The notes: generated by a model not told the origin, from the letters alone. 56,471 nt of DNA from Fidelibacterota bacterium (GCA_021734505.1 JAIPIT010000003.1:1-56471), one strand, 5' to 3'. Numbered from the stretch's first letter, positions 26,936 to 37,923 are shown. Made by a program: numbers and translations.

Positions 26936-29107
26936 TTATCGGATAATGATGAACTTCAAGAATGTTGATTCTCCCAGAGCAAGCAAAACAGCACCGGTTT
27001 CTTCATCTAACACTTCTTCAGTCACAACGATCCGTGCAATATACACGCCACTTTTAACCAGTTGGTTCGTTTCTGTTTTCATATCCCATGATTCATCGCC
27101 TGTTGGAAAAGAGTGCACAATGGTTTTTATTTTCTCACCACGCTCAGAATAGATCATGATATCACATTTTGGCGGTATACCGTAAAAGTTAATTTTATTC
27201 TTATCGCCTGTACCCTCTCCATACTGCAAAGACCTGGCTCTTCGGTTATAGGGATTTGGTACCACGCGAATATTATCCAAATTTGAACTTGCGGGACGTT
27301 GTAATGAAGCTGACTCGTTGGTCATCGTATGAAATTTACTACTTGCGAGCTCTTTACCCGTACTGCCATCATCATAACTTTCAATATAGTAATAATATGA
27401 AAATCCACGAATAGCTGAACGGTCTTCACAAGTATTCACAAGAGGGTTACCTGTTGTACCTCCGTTTTCATAGATCAAATGGTAAGTTGAATCAGGTTCC
27501 TGTAAAGCACGATAGACCCTATATCCGGCAAAATTAGGATGAGCTTCAGCATTATCTGACCATTCCAAAACAATACGGTCGCCACCGGGAAGAACTGAAA
27601 AAAGCGAAGGTGGCGGCGGAGGGGTAGGAACCGTATAACCTGCTCCGTTATTATAATTATCTATAGCGCGTTGGAACGCTTGAAAAATGCTGTCTTTTCC
27701 TGTCATTACCCAAGCTCTTTTGTAAGCATCAATATCAGTGGTAAAACCACTCCCAGGCAAAGGTAGATTACCACTTGCCCCTGTGTATAATGAGTTTGCA
27801 GTGAAGTTGGCACGTTTACACCAATTTAGTCCGACTTCTTTACGATGTTCCCAATCCAAGGTACCAATTGCTTCGGCAAGAACGATCTTAACCGATTGAC
27901 CGTGAGCAAGATCATAAGGTCCAAAACCCATGCCTACACTGGCACCACCGGATCCGCCGGCTGTCCATTTATCTGCAGGCTCGCCGGAAGCTATAACTTC
28001 ATCCGCATGTGAGCTACCGCGACCTTCGCCTGCGGGAATATCGATTGCCGGAGCAACATTCGAAGGATTATCTTCCATGTGCAGATAACGCATGGTCATC
28101 ATGCTGGGGTCAAATTCAAGCGGGTCGTATTCAACTGTAGAATTTGAACCTAACCAACGATAAGTGCTCGGTTGAGCAGGATCATCGGAATGATCTATAG
28201 CCGATTTATCGGCATGAACAACTCCGGTTCCTGAAAAATGAGGACTTGCAAGGTGTCCGTCAATTTTAAAATCGGGGGCACCTAGGTTATCATATGGTGC
28301 CGTAAAACGTTCACTGTGAGTACCATTCCATGACCATACTGCACGAAGACCTTCATAACCGACATAATCTTTACCGGGGTAAGACCAATCGTTCATTTGG
28401 TTTTCTCCCCACTTGGCAGCACGTGTAACCAAGCTAAGGTCATAATCGGCCGCCTCATATGCACAGCCATATCGCCATTGCCAATAAAAGATCAAATCAT
28501 TCAGCGTCAAGTTGTGAGTTGTACCGGCAGCATCATAAATACCCGTGTTCTCAAAAGTATATTCATAAATGAAATAATTCTGATGGTCACTATGACTGAA
28601 GGCATAAATATCACGTGTAACTGTAATACCAAGTGATGTGTTGATCTTTGTATGTATCATTCGATCTGCAACAAGTGTTTCATCAATTATATCCACTTGA
28701 TCCGTATATATATGACGGGCAGCCGGTACACCATTAACAAGTACTTCTACTTGATCAAATTGACCAACAAGATCAAATTCCTGATTCATCCAGCTACCCA
28801 CCTCATCGACACGGCGGGGACCATCTATAATAACTTTATGGTCATATGGCAATGAATTGATGGGATCTGTAAAGTTCTTACATCCGATCCAAAAGCCTTT
28901 AGCGGCCTGTACATCCTGAAAACCTCTGAATTGAGGATAAGACAGACCATCAACCTGAGTATCTTTTGGACCTTCAGATTCCAATTCGCTTCCATGATCG
29001 AAAAACCAGTTTGAAAGTTCAGTGATCTGTAAATACTTCTTCTCACCGGCAAAACTAAGCGCAACCAGTATAATAAGAAGTAAAAAAGTGATTTTTTTCA
29101 TATTCAT
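26936..29107 (-). CDS. Secreted protein with FN3-like domain and VxPNPY FlgD/T9SS-like C-terminal domain
   Basis: Signal peptide; DNIRVVPNPYNRRARSLQ..GVYIARIVVTEE. Confidence 0.75.
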   Translation of the reverse strand: MNMKKITFLLLIILVALSFAGEKKYLQITELSNWFFDHGSELESEGPKDTQVDGLSYPQFRGFQDVQAAKGFWIGCKNFTDPINSLPYDHKVIIDGPRRVDEVGSWMNQEFDLVGQFDQVEVLVNGVPAARHIYTDQVDIIDETLVADRMIHTKINTSLGITVTRDIYAFSHSDHQNYFIYEYTFENTGIYDAAGTTHNLTLNDLIFYWQWRYGCAYEAADYDLSLVTRAAKWGENQMNDWSYPGKDYVGYEGLRAVWSWNGTHSERFTAPYDNLGAPDFKIDGHLASPHFSGTGVVHADKSAIDHSDDPAQPSTYRWLGSNSTVEYDPLEFDPSMMTMRYLHMEDNPSNVAPAIDIPAGEGRGSSHADEVIASGEPADKWTAGGSGGASVGMGFGPYDLAHGQSVKIVLAEAIGTLDWEHRKEVGLNWCKRANFTANSLYTGASGNLPLPGSGFTTDIDAYKRAWVMTGKDSIFQAFQRAIDNYNNGAGYTVPTPPPPPSLFSVLPGGDRIVLEWSDNAEAHPNFAGYRVYRALQEPDSTYHLIYENGGTTGNPLVNTCEDRSAIRGFSYYYYIESYDDGSTGKELASSKFHTMTNESASLQRPASSNLDNIRVVPNPYNRRARSLQYGEGTGDKNKINFYGIPPKCDIMIYSERGEKIKTIVHSFPTGDESWDMKTETNQLVKSGVYIARIVVTEEVLDEETGAVLLALGESTFLKFIIIR

Positions 29108-29121
29108 CGTATTGGTCCTTA

Positions 29122-32100
29122 TTATTTATTAAGGTCAAATGACAGGTTAATACCAAAGAATATATCTCTTGGATTCAGGAAGTTGAATGAGGAGAAGTTT
29201 GGCATATCAATATATGCTTTCGAATCGAGTACTTCCTGTACATGTGCATCATCTTCAAGGACGTAAATGCCTTGATCGAAGCGATAGTAATCTTCATCGG
29301 CAGCATTGTAATAGATAACACCTGTTTCACCTACACCCGCTGATGCAATATCCCAAACATGTTCCATGGGAACATATTCAACACCGATATCACGAAATTC
29401 GCCAGGACTGTCATTTCCGGGAATATTGCCGTAATCGTCTATCTCATCAATGATCTCTTGAGGGTAATGCAGTGAATAGTAATAACTATCACTATCTGTT
29501 GAGCTGAAAACTGATCCGGTATATAAAGATTTCTTATTTATCACATTATAAATATCTACAAAGAACGAAAGTGTAAAGCGGTCAAAATAGAATTTCTTAT
29601 TGAATTTCATATCTGCATAATAAGAATCTTTCCAGCGAATATTATTGATGATCTTAATGCCATTTTCGCGTTTACTTGTCGGATTCCAGGTTATCCAGTT
29701 ACCTTGTGTCCAGCCACCGATAAGACCGCAATGCCAGCCGCCTAAAAGATTCACACCTGCAACTTTCGGTCCAAAATCTTCAGGAGTATGAAAGTCAAGA
29801 TAAGCTTTCATACGAGGTACGGGAAGAGCTTGTCCGTAAATGGGCTCATTTCGTTCATATTCGCGCTGTACCATTACATCCTGATAATATTGTTGCAAGC
29901 CGAACTGACCCCAGGATTGAACCCGGTATTCAAGATTTATATTACCCGTAAACCATTCACCATATACTTTAGACAATTCAATTTCCGCACCGCGGATGTC
30001 TTCATAACTGTTTGCAGTGAGCAAACCATAATCCGCGCCACCATCCACGCTCTGGAAATAAGTGCGGTCTTCTTGGTTAACGATATCTTTATAATACCCT
30101 GAAATTCTCAGCAAATAATCATCGAATACTGCCTGGTCAAAACCGATCTCATAGGATGTTGTGTTTGCCAGAGGAACTGTCGGATTACCCATGGTGATAA
30201 CCTTACCGGTTGCATAACGTTGTACCCGATACATGCTTTCTGACGCAGGCAACTGAACATATTGGCCATAATTGAAAAATAGTTTAGATGTTTCACTGAT
30301 CGGGTGCGAAATACCAATTCGCGGACTGATATATAATTGCGGTTTGATCTTAACCATCTCAACTTCTGCACTCGGACTGCCAAAGAATGCATCATATTCA
30401 GTCACATTGTACCACTCACCATTTGCGTTGATATACTGACCGGTGACACCAAGGTTAGCAACTAAACCTTCATACTCAAGTTTATCCTGCGCATAGAAAA
30501 TAAAGCGATAAGGATTTTGCTCGTATTCCGTCCAGTATTGTCCGCTTGGGAGGATCGTCCATGAACCAAAATTCATTTCTAAGTGATCATACTGGAATTC
30601 AATACCGGCTTTGAGCTGATTGTGTTCGTTAAGCTGATTTCCATAATCGGCACGAACACGGTAAGTTACTATAGAACTGGAATCGCGGCCGGTGCCAAAT
30701 GCACCACCCATCATCATACCGGTGATACCAACGAGAGAAAGATCTTCGTGCCAGCCGAAAGGAGAATCGTCATAATAGTAACCGGGGACAACCTCCACCA
30801 TATTTGCTTCAGTAGTATCTCGGTAAGGCATTGGTCCTGTCTCATAACGTTTAGTTTGGATCTGACCAATAATATCCAAAGTACTGTTGTCAGTTAATAG
30901 ATTCGTGTATTTCAAAGAATAGGTATTATCATATTCGCTTGATATTGAATAATAAGAATCCGAGAATACGCGGGTATCAAATACATTAAGATCGGTAACA
31001 GCAGATGCGGGACCGGAAACACTGCTCATCATACCGGCGTATCCGCTACGTGAAGTTGATGTGCCGTTCTTATAATGCATCATGCCGATAAAAGACAGTT
31101 TTTGGTTAGATGAAAGATTGGACGTCATTTTCAACATACCGGTGCGATCTGTAATACCATCAGTACACATCGGAACTATATACATGCTTTTGTCTTCACG
31201 ATAGGATGCAAAAAATCTTAGATTACCCAGTTTTTTGCTTATGAAAGGAACCGGACCACCGAAACCCGCATCAATATTATAATCCCAGTCTTTAATAACA
31301 CCATAACGGCGATGTTCATATAAATAAGCGCGTTGAGCACCTGCTGAGGTTAGATCATCATTGGGATTTGTGTTTGACAATAATGACAAAGCTTTACTGT
31401 TCCAGCCATTGAAAGATATATATTGTTCCTGAGTATATGATGGCCAAGGTGATACATCGTAAACACCGTTCCCATTGATATCATCATAGTATTCACCAAT
31501 ATCCCACTGACCGTTTCCGTTTATATCATTATAGGAATCGCCGCTGGTACCATTCCAACATACTTCATCATCCATATAAGGTTTTAACCAGAATGATTCG
31601 GGATCGTAGGGAGAAATATTAAACGCTTTATTTGCTCCGGGACTACCTTTAAGATTCATGACAAATTCATATTTATCGGGATCACCATCGCGCATCACAA
31701 CATTGACCACACCTGATCGAACATTGTTATATTCAGCACCCATACCACCTGTTTGAACCGACAAGGCCTGAACGGCGCTGAGAGGAACAACTGATGTCGG
31801 CTCATTGGTACGAGCATCTCTTTGTATCACTCCGTCAACCATAAAGGAAACCTCATCACTTCCCGATCCACGAATACCGTAACCGGAAGTAACACCGACT
31901 TTCAAAGAAACGACTTCACCGATAGTAGTTGCAGGTAGTGCATCGATCTCGTCCTTAGAGATATTTGACATCGAACCCGTAACGTCAACTTCCACAACTT
32001 TTTGAACGGCTTCAACGATCACACCTTCAAGGCCAATAACATCAGCTTGCATTTTGTAGTCAAGACGATTAGTAAGATCAATTTTTACTGCAACATCTTT

Positions 32101-32364
32101 CATGGTTACTCTTTCGTAACCGATATATTGTGCGATCACGTTATATGTACCGGGAGGTACATTCATGATCACATAGTATCCTTCTGCATTTGTTGCGGCA
32201 CCTAACCTGGTCCCCTCAACAAGTACATTTGCACCGGCTAATGACTCACCGGTTTTTTCATCTGTAATTGTACCCATTATTTTACCGGTAACACCGGCAA
32301 AAGCAATACCAACTACAAACAATAAACATAAAATCCGTTTCAGATTACTCATTATATACCTCAT
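29122..32364 (-). CDS. TonB-dependent receptor with N-terminal carboxypeptidase-regulatory-like domain
   Basis: GKIMGTITDEKTGESLAGANVLVEGTRLGAATNAEGYYVI; plug GIRGSGSDEVSFMVDGV; beta-barrel. Confidence 0.9.
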   Translation of the reverse strand: MRYIMSNLKRILCLLFVVGIAFAGVTGKIMGTITDEKTGESLAGANVLVEGTRLGAATNAEGYYVIMNVPPGTYNVIAQYIGYERVTMKDVAVKIDLTNRLDYKMQADVIGLEGVIVEAVQKVVEVDVTGSMSNISKDEIDALPATTIGEVVSLKVGVTSGYGIRGSGSDEVSFMVDGVIQRDARTNEPTSVVPLSAVQALSVQTGGMGAEYNNVRSGVVNVVMRDGDPDKYEFVMNLKGSPGANKAFNISPYDPESFWLKPYMDDEVCWNGTSGDSYNDINGNGQWDIGEYYDDINGNGVYDVSPWPSYTQEQYISFNGWNSKALSLLSNTNPNDDLTSAGAQRAYLYEHRRYGVIKDWDYNIDAGFGGPVPFISKKLGNLRFFASYREDKSMYIVPMCTDGITDRTGMLKMTSNLSSNQKLSFIGMMHYKNGTSTSRSGYAGMMSSVSGPASAVTDLNVFDTRVFSDSYYSISSEYDNTYSLKYTNLLTDNSTLDIIGQIQTKRYETGPMPYRDTTEANMVEVVPGYYYDDSPFGWHEDLSLVGITGMMMGGAFGTGRDSSSIVTYRVRADYGNQLNEHNQLKAGIEFQYDHLEMNFGSWTILPSGQYWTEYEQNPYRFIFYAQDKLEYEGLVANLGVTGQYINANGEWYNVTEYDAFFGSPSAEVEMVKIKPQLYISPRIGISHPISETSKLFFNYGQYVQLPASESMYRVQRYATGKVITMGNPTVPLANTTSYEIGFDQAVFDDYLLRISGYYKDIVNQEDRTYFQSVDGGADYGLLTANSYEDIRGAEIELSKVYGEWFTGNINLEYRVQSWGQFGLQQYYQDVMVQREYERNEPIYGQALPVPRMKAYLDFHTPEDFGPKVAGVNLLGGWHCGLIGGWTQGNWITWNPTSKRENGIKIINNIRWKDSYYADMKFNKKFYFDRFTLSFFVDIYNVINKKSLYTGSVFSSTDSDSYYYSLHYPQEIIDEIDDYGNIPGNDSPGEFRDIGVEYVPMEHVWDIASAGVGETGVIYYNAADEDYYRFDQGIYVLEDDAHVQEVLDSKAYIDMPNFSSFNFLNPRDIFFGINLSFDLNK

Positions 32365-32558
32365 TGTTTAGATGAGCTTATTGACTCTTTCCCCAAAATC
32401 CACCTTGTTTATCAAAAGCTTTTTAAAATAAAAGAAATGCTAAACATATACAATTGATTTTATGTTTTTTTATTAAAAAAGCAGAAGGAAATTCGAAGGA
32501 ATTATGAAAACACAGCGCTTTGATTCATAACTGATTAATATTCACTGAATAAAAGGAA

Positions 32559-32582
32559 AAGGCGATCAAATGACCGCCTTCT
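32559..32582 (-). terminator. Terminator of MFS gene
   Basis: Minus strand AAGGCGGTCATTTGATCGCCTTTTCCTTTT. Confidence 0.65.
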
Positions 32583-32605
32583 CTGAAGAGTATTGTTTTA
32601 TGTCT

Positions 32606-33925
32606 TTATTTTAAGAATTCAACTTCTTTTTTACCTTTTTCAATATCAACTCTGCGTAAAAGCAGTCCACCGATAAGGAAAAGGGCCAATATTGAGAGTA
32701 CACCGTAACGAACACCCATGTTTTCCAGTTGCATACCACCAATAGTTAAATCCGAAGCGTTGCGTGCAAGCAGTGCAACGACAGCCATTAAACTCGGACC
32801 GATAACCGCTGCGAATTTTCCCAGCAAGTTAAAGAATCCGTAGAATTCCGCCGATTTGTTCGCAGGAATAATACGCGAATACAAGGATCGGCTTATTGCC
32901 TGTATACCGCCCTGGAAAAGCCCGATGGCAACTGCCAGTGCATAAAAATGCCAGACCTGGTTCATAAAGAATCCGATAAAAGTGATCACGGCATATGCGG
33001 CAATACCAATGTATAAGGAATTCTTGGCACCGATCTTTCTGGCTACAAGACTGTATAAAAGTGATCCTCCGAAAGCAACGAACTGAACGATCAATAAAGC
33101 TACGATCAGCGCGGATGAGGGAAATTCAAGTGCGGTTCCGATCGAAATGGCCATGCGGATGATCGTATCCACTCCATCAATATAGAACCAATAAGCCAAG
33201 AGGAAAGTCCCCACAACTTTTAAGTGCCGGATCTCTTTGAACGTCCCGATCAGCTGGAGCCATCCTGCTTTGATGGTTGCCCAGAGTCCCAAACCCGTTT
33301 TTGCGAATTGAGGTTCTTTTACGACCAGGAAAATGGGAATTGAGAAAAGCGCCCACCAAATGGCAACGGATAGAAAGGATATTTTGATCGCCAATGTGCC
33401 ATCGGCTATGCCAAACATCTCAGGTTTAAGATACATCATGACATTGATCAGAAAAAGAAGGCCTCCCCCAATATAACCCATGGCAAAGCCAAGCGATGAT
33501 ACATGATCGACTTTCTTCTCAGAGGCAACTCCGGGTAATAAAGAATCATAAAATATGTTACCACCCGAGAAACCGATCGTTGCAACTACGTACATAAACG
33601 CAGCTACCTGCCACTGTCCCTGATGAACCATAAAAAGTCCACCTGTCATAACTATTCCAATGAATGCAAAAGTAAACAGGAATTTTTTCTTCGCGGATCC
33701 TTTATCGGCAATAGCTCCAAGAAAAGGAGCTAATATTGCGACAACCAGAGATGCGATAGAATTTGCAAATCCCAATCGGGCCGTTGTATCCACATTGGCG
33801 ACACCCGAACTCCAATACTGTGAGAAAAAGATGGGGAAAAATCCCGCCATCACGGTCGTAGCAAAGGCAGAATTTGCCCAATCATACATAGCCCACGACC
33901 AAATCGTTTTCTTTTGATCTAACAT
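32606..33925 (-). CDS. MFS transporter, UMF1/Atg22-like
   Basis: Starts KKTIWSWAMYDWANSAFATTVMAGFFPIFF; about 12 TM. Confidence 0.9.
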   Translation of the reverse strand: MLDQKKTIWSWAMYDWANSAFATTVMAGFFPIFFSQYWSSGVANVDTTARLGFANSIASLVVAILAPFLGAIADKGSAKKKFLFTFAFIGIVMTGGLFMVHQGQWQVAAFMYVVATIGFSGGNIFYDSLLPGVASEKKVDHVSSLGFAMGYIGGGLLFLINVMMYLKPEMFGIADGTLAIKISFLSVAIWWALFSIPIFLVVKEPQFAKTGLGLWATIKAGWLQLIGTFKEIRHLKVVGTFLLAYWFYIDGVDTIIRMAISIGTALEFPSSALIVALLIVQFVAFGGSLLYSLVARKIGAKNSLYIGIAAYAVITFIGFFMNQVWHFYALAVAIGLFQGGIQAISRSLYSRIIPANKSAEFYGFFNLLGKFAAVIGPSLMAVVALLARNASDLTIGGMQLENMGVRYGVLSILALFLIGGLLLRRVDIEKGKKEVEFLK

Positions 33926-34037
33926 AATTCCCTCCTTAAATCAATTGATCCTTCTTCGTCAAGACTTCCATCTTCGCCAAGGCTACGATGGACAAGACAA
34001 AGGGCAGGCAATTGACAATTATAAATACCAAAGAAGC

Positions 34038-34628
34038 TTATGTGCTTTTTTGCTTCTCGGTGTCCTGACTTTTTAATTTATATTCTTCCAATGGAAGATA
34101 AGCTAATTTACCTTGGCGATAACAACTTTCATACCAAATAATCCGGTCGATCTCAAATACTTCGGGTTCTAATGTAATGTCGTAAAATGTAGATAACAGG
34201 TCTTCATGAACTTTATGTTTAATCCGTCCAAGCGTAATGTGAGGTGCAAACCGTTTACCGGTATCATCAAATCCCATAGCTATAAAACCGGTATTCATTT
34301 CATCGGATAATTGGTAAACCACATGGGGGCTTTTCTGTAGACCTGCCCACAATATACGCGGTTCACCTTCTCTGGGAAACTGACCCAGATCACTTAGTTG
34401 AAGCTGAAATGGTTCAACGTTTGAAACAATACGCTTAAATTCATTTCTAACATCCTCCAGAATCCAATCCGGAGTATCACCCAGAAATTTCAACGTAATA
34501 TGTAAAAGTTCAGGATCCGTCCATTTTACACCCTCTGAAACAGATTCGAGTTGTGTCTGCACCATTTTTAACTTTTCTTTAATAGCATCCGGTAGCGGTA
34601 ATGCAATAAAAGTTCGCTTATCTGGCAT
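34038..34628 (-). CDS. thpR: RNA 2',3'-cyclic phosphodiesterase
   Basis: Two HxT motifs: LHITLKFLGD and PHITLGRIK. Confidence 0.93.
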   Translation of the reverse strand: MPDKRTFIALPLPDAIKEKLKMVQTQLESVSEGVKWTDPELLHITLKFLGDTPDWILEDVRNEFKRIVSNVEPFQLQLSDLGQFPREGEPRILWAGLQKSPHVVYQLSDEMNTGFIAMGFDDTGKRFAPHITLGRIKHKVHEDLLSTFYDITLEPEVFEIDRIIWYESCYRQGKLAYLPLEEYKLKSQDTEKQKST

Positions 34629-34645
34629 TGAATATCTCCTTTGAA

Positions 34646-35887
34646 TTATTCGTCGTCAATTAAAGTCAATCGAACACGGTTCAGAGCTGCGCGAGCCGCA
34701 TATTCCTTGTTCTTTTTTCGTCCTCTGTTAAAATCTAATTTTTGTATATGAATTTTTTCTTTGTATGCAATGGCAAGATAGATCAAGCCAACCGGTTTAC
34801 CGGGCGTTGCGCCATCAGGACCCGCTATCCCGCTGACCCCGATGGCGATATCCGCTCCGGTTTTATTTTTTAAGCCTTTTACCATGGCTTCCACTGTTTC
34901 TGCACTTACGGCACCGTATTTATCAAGAATATGTGGGTCAACGCCCAGCGATCGTATCTTTGCTTCATTGCTATAAACAATAAATCCTTCTTTAAAAACT
35001 GAGGATGAACCGGATATATTGGTGATCATATCGGCGATGGCGCCTCCGGTGCAGGATTCTGCAACCGTGATGATCAAACCCTTATCCTTACATAAATTCA
35101 CCACGATCTCCGCCATGGATTCGTCAAGCAAGGAATAAACCGAATCTCCGAGTAATTCTTGTATCTTCATTTGAGCTTCTTCAACTTTTAGCTTATCGCT
35201 TCCGCCGAGCCGAAGGGTGATCCCTTTAACGGAAGGATAATACCCAATGCTCAACTCTTTTTCAATATCAGGCATGACAGCCATGATCCGGTCGGCGATC
35301 TCCGATTCGGGTAAACCAAATGTATTGATCTGTAATTCGGTGTTCAAAACCTTTGAATACTTCGATAATTCGGGTAAAATGCTCTCCGTCATCATATTTT
35401 GCATTTCATAAGGAACGCCCGGCATGACAAAAAAGCTTTTTTCATCTTTACGAAAGATCATTCCACTGGCCGTACCCATCTTGTTAATGATGCGTTCTGC
35501 ATTATCGGGAATAACGGCTTGACCCTTATTCCTTTCTGACGGTATTCTTCCACGCTTCTTAAAGAATTCTTCTACCCATTTATATGCTTCTTCGGAAAAA
35601 ACCAGGTTTCCGCCAAAATATGAGGTGATCACCGCCTTGGTGCGATCGTCCTCCGTAGGACCAAGCCCTCCGGTTATAAATATATAATCCGTTGCTTTTT
35701 CAACTTGGTCCAATGCTTTTATGATAGCCTCTTTTTCATCGGCGATCACGACATGTTTAATGACCTTTACGCCAATATTTTTTAATTCCTTGCTCATCCA
35801 TGTGGCATTCGTATTCACGGTATGCCCGGCGAGAAGCTCGTCGCCGATGTTAATGATCTCGGCAATTTTTTGATTATGATCGTTCAT
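34646..35887 (-). CDS. cinA: CinA family nicotinamide-nucleotide amidohydrolase
   Basis: IINIGDELLAGHTVNTNA, TGGLGPTEDDRT, VAESCTGG; internal start at 35887 chosen. Confidence 0.94.
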   Translation of the reverse strand: MNDHNQKIAEIINIGDELLAGHTVNTNATWMSKELKNIGVKVIKHVVIADEKEAIIKALDQVEKATDYIFITGGLGPTEDDRTKAVITSYFGGNLVFSEEAYKWVEEFFKKRGRIPSERNKGQAVIPDNAERIINKMGTASGMIFRKDEKSFFVMPGVPYEMQNMMTESILPELSKYSKVLNTELQINTFGLPESEIADRIMAVMPDIEKELSIGYYPSVKGITLRLGGSDKLKVEEAQMKIQELLGDSVYSLLDESMAEIVVNLCKDKGLIITVAESCTGGAIADMITNISGSSSVFKEGFIVYSNEAKIRSLGVDPHILDKYGAVSAETVEAMVKGLKNKTGADIAIGVSGIAGPDGATPGKPVGLIYLAIAYKEKIHIQKLDFNRGRKKNKEYAARAALNRVRLTLIDDE

Positions 35888-35901
35888 ATTTTTTCGATTT
35901 T

Positions 35902-35929
35902 GTAAAGACGCAAAATCTTGCGTCTCTAC
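35902..35929. repeat. S1 palindrome GTAAAGACGCAAAATCTTGCGTCTCTAC inside the pgpA-cinA junction
   Basis: Inverted arms with S1 shell. Confidence 0.75.
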
Positions 35930-35931
35930 AG

Positions 35932-36408
35932 CTACAGGAATAATCTCCAAATCCCAAACGTTATTAACCATGCCGGCACTGCAGCCAACACATCATCCAG
36001 CATGATACCAACGGCTCCGGGTATCTTTTCGGCTTTGCGTATGAGCCAGGGTTTCCAGATATCAAAAACCCGAAACAGGGTAAAAGCGATCAATACCACC
36101 CAAATGTTATCCTTGGGTAAGGCGATCAGCGCCAACCACATCCCCGCAACTTCATCCATGACGAACCATTTGGGGTCTTTTATGTCTTTATGACGGATCA
36201 GATCATATCCGGACAGCAAGCCGATGAGTAACAAAATAAAAAATATTTCAATATCCCAGATCAGTTTTATATCAAACGTACCTGCCACAATAAAGATGAT
36301 AGCAACGGTAACAAGCGATGCTATTGTTCCGGGAAATAAAGGAAAATATCCGATCCCCAAAAAGGATCCGATCATATGAGAGAACCAACGTGATCTTTCT
36401 TTATTCAT
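35932..36408 (-). CDS. pgpA: Phosphatidylglycerophosphatase A
   Basis: GIGYFPLFPGTIASL, DEVAGMWLAL, DDVLAAV. Confidence 0.9.
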   Translation of the reverse strand: MNKERSRWFSHMIGSFLGIGYFPLFPGTIASLVTVAIIFIVAGTFDIKLIWDIEIFFILLLIGLLSGYDLIRHKDIKDPKWFVMDEVAGMWLALIALPKDNIWVVLIAFTLFRVFDIWKPWLIRKAEKIPGAVGIMLDDVLAAVPAWLITFGIWRLFL

Positions 36409-37003
36409 TCGATGATTTACGAAATTTTATATAATAATCCACACCCGTGTATACAGTAAAAACCATGATTACGATCATGGTGATCATAATAGCCGGACCG
36501 CTAACAAGATCAGCAAAGAAGTTATATAATTTAGCGGGGATCGGAAGACCCATAATTGCCGGAATGGCCAATACAGCCCCAATAAAAGTCATTTGTATCG
36601 CTGTCTTCGCCTTGGCAATATTGCTTGTCTTAAAGCTGATTTCCATTGCCTTGGATCTTTTTCTCAAATAGTTGACAAAAATATCACGCGCAAGGATCGG
36701 AATAATGATCCATAAAGGTAATAATGATATACGATAAAAAGCAAAAAGCATTAGAAATACCAAGACCTTATCCGCCATTGGATCCAATTCCTTACCCAAT
36801 TCGGTAACCATATTGAATTTTCGCGCAATAATGCCATCTATTAGATCTGTCAAAGCGATCACAACATATAAAATTAAAAAGAACATAGATGACAGAAAAG
36901 CGGGATCCTGATAATGCCGGACATATAGCAAATATAAAATCGCCGATGCTACAATGCGCAAGAGTGTGATTATATTCGGCAATTTTAGAATATCTCTATT
37001 CAT
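36401..37003 (-). CDS. pgsA: CDP-diacylglycerol-glycerol-3-phosphate 3-phosphatidyltransferase
   Basis: CDP-alcohol motif DLIDGIIARKFNMVTELGKELDPMADK. Confidence 0.9.
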   Translation of the reverse strand: MNRDILKLPNIITLLRIVASAILYLLYVRHYQDPAFLSSMFFLILYVVIALTDLIDGIIARKFNMVTELGKELDPMADKVLVFLMLFAFYRISLLPLWIIIPILARDIFVNYLRKRSKAMEISFKTSNIAKAKTAIQMTFIGAVLAIPAIMGLPIPAKLYNFFADLVSGPAIMITMIVIMVFTVYTGVDYYIKFRKSSNE

Positions 37004-37598
37004 TCGGTATTTCCATCCTTCCTTCAATGGCACGTGCTAAAGTCGCTTCATCGGTATATTCCAGGTCTCCGCCGATAGGAATTCCGCGAGCAAGGCGAGT
37101 GATCTTTATCGGTTTATCCTTAAGAAGTCGGCTCAAATAAAAACTTGTCGTATCCCCTTCTACAGAGGGGTTAATGGCAAAGATGATCTCTTTGACCGGC
37201 CCTAAACGGTTTAATAAACTATCTATGGCCAGATCATTGGGTCCCACGCCATCCAGTGGTGATATCAATCCGCCTAAAACATGATATTTGCCACGATATG
37301 AAACTGATTTTTCCAGGGCGATAACATCCAAACTATCCTCAACCACGCAAATGATGCTTTCATCCCGTTTGGTATTAGCACAAATGTCACAAGGTGATTG
37401 CTCAGTAATGTGATTACAGATCGTGCAATGTTCTATCTTATCTTTAAGATCAAGCATAGCTTGACCGATCTCAAGTATATCTTCGCGCTTTTTATCCATT
37501 AAATAAAAGGCAATACGGCGGGCGGATTTTCGTCCGATACCGGGAAACTTGGAAAAGATCCGTTCTACTTCAGTAATAACATCGGGGATACCGGCCAT
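36996..37598 (-). CDS. recR: Recombination protein RecR
   Basis: FPGIGRKSARRIAFYL, C4 zinc motif CTICNHITEQSPCDIC, TOPRIM. Confidence 0.97.
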   Translation of the reverse strand: MAGIPDVITEVERIFSKFPGIGRKSARRIAFYLMDKKREDILEIGQAMLDLKDKIEHCTICNHITEQSPCDICANTKRDESIICVVEDSLDVIALEKSVSYRGKYHVLGGLISPLDGVGPNDLAIDSLLNRLGPVKEIIFAINPSVEGDTTSFYLSRLLKDKPIKITRLARGIPIGGDLEYTDEATLARAIEGRMEIPNE

Positions 37599-37608
37599 GA
37601 AATTTCCT

Positions 37609-37923
37609 TTAGAATCCTGGTATGTTCATACCGCCGGTAATGCCGCCCAGCGTACTTTGAGTCAGTTCATCTACCGCCTGCATTGCCTGATTCACCGCAG
37701 CAACGATCATATCTTCGATCATTTCGGGATCTTCTTCAAGGATCTCAGGAGATATCTTGATCGATTTCAGGGATTTTTTTCCGGTGGCAACCACGGTGAC
37801 CATTCCACCGCCAGCGCTTCCGGTGACTTCTTTGGCTTCCAACTCTTTTTGGGCTTGTTCCATTTGTTTCTGCATTTGCTGAGCCTGTTTCATCAGCTGT
37901 TGCATATTTCCTTTGGGTAACAT
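37609..37923 (-). CDS. YbaB/EbfC family nucleoid-associated protein
   Basis: QMQKQMEQAQKELEAKEVTGSAGGGMVTVVATG. Confidence 0.95.
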   Translation of the reverse strand: MLPKGNMQQLMKQAQQMQKQMEQAQKELEAKEVTGSAGGGMVTVVATGKKSLKSIKISPEILEEDPEMIEDMIVAAVNQAMQAVDELTQSTLGGITGGMNIPGF

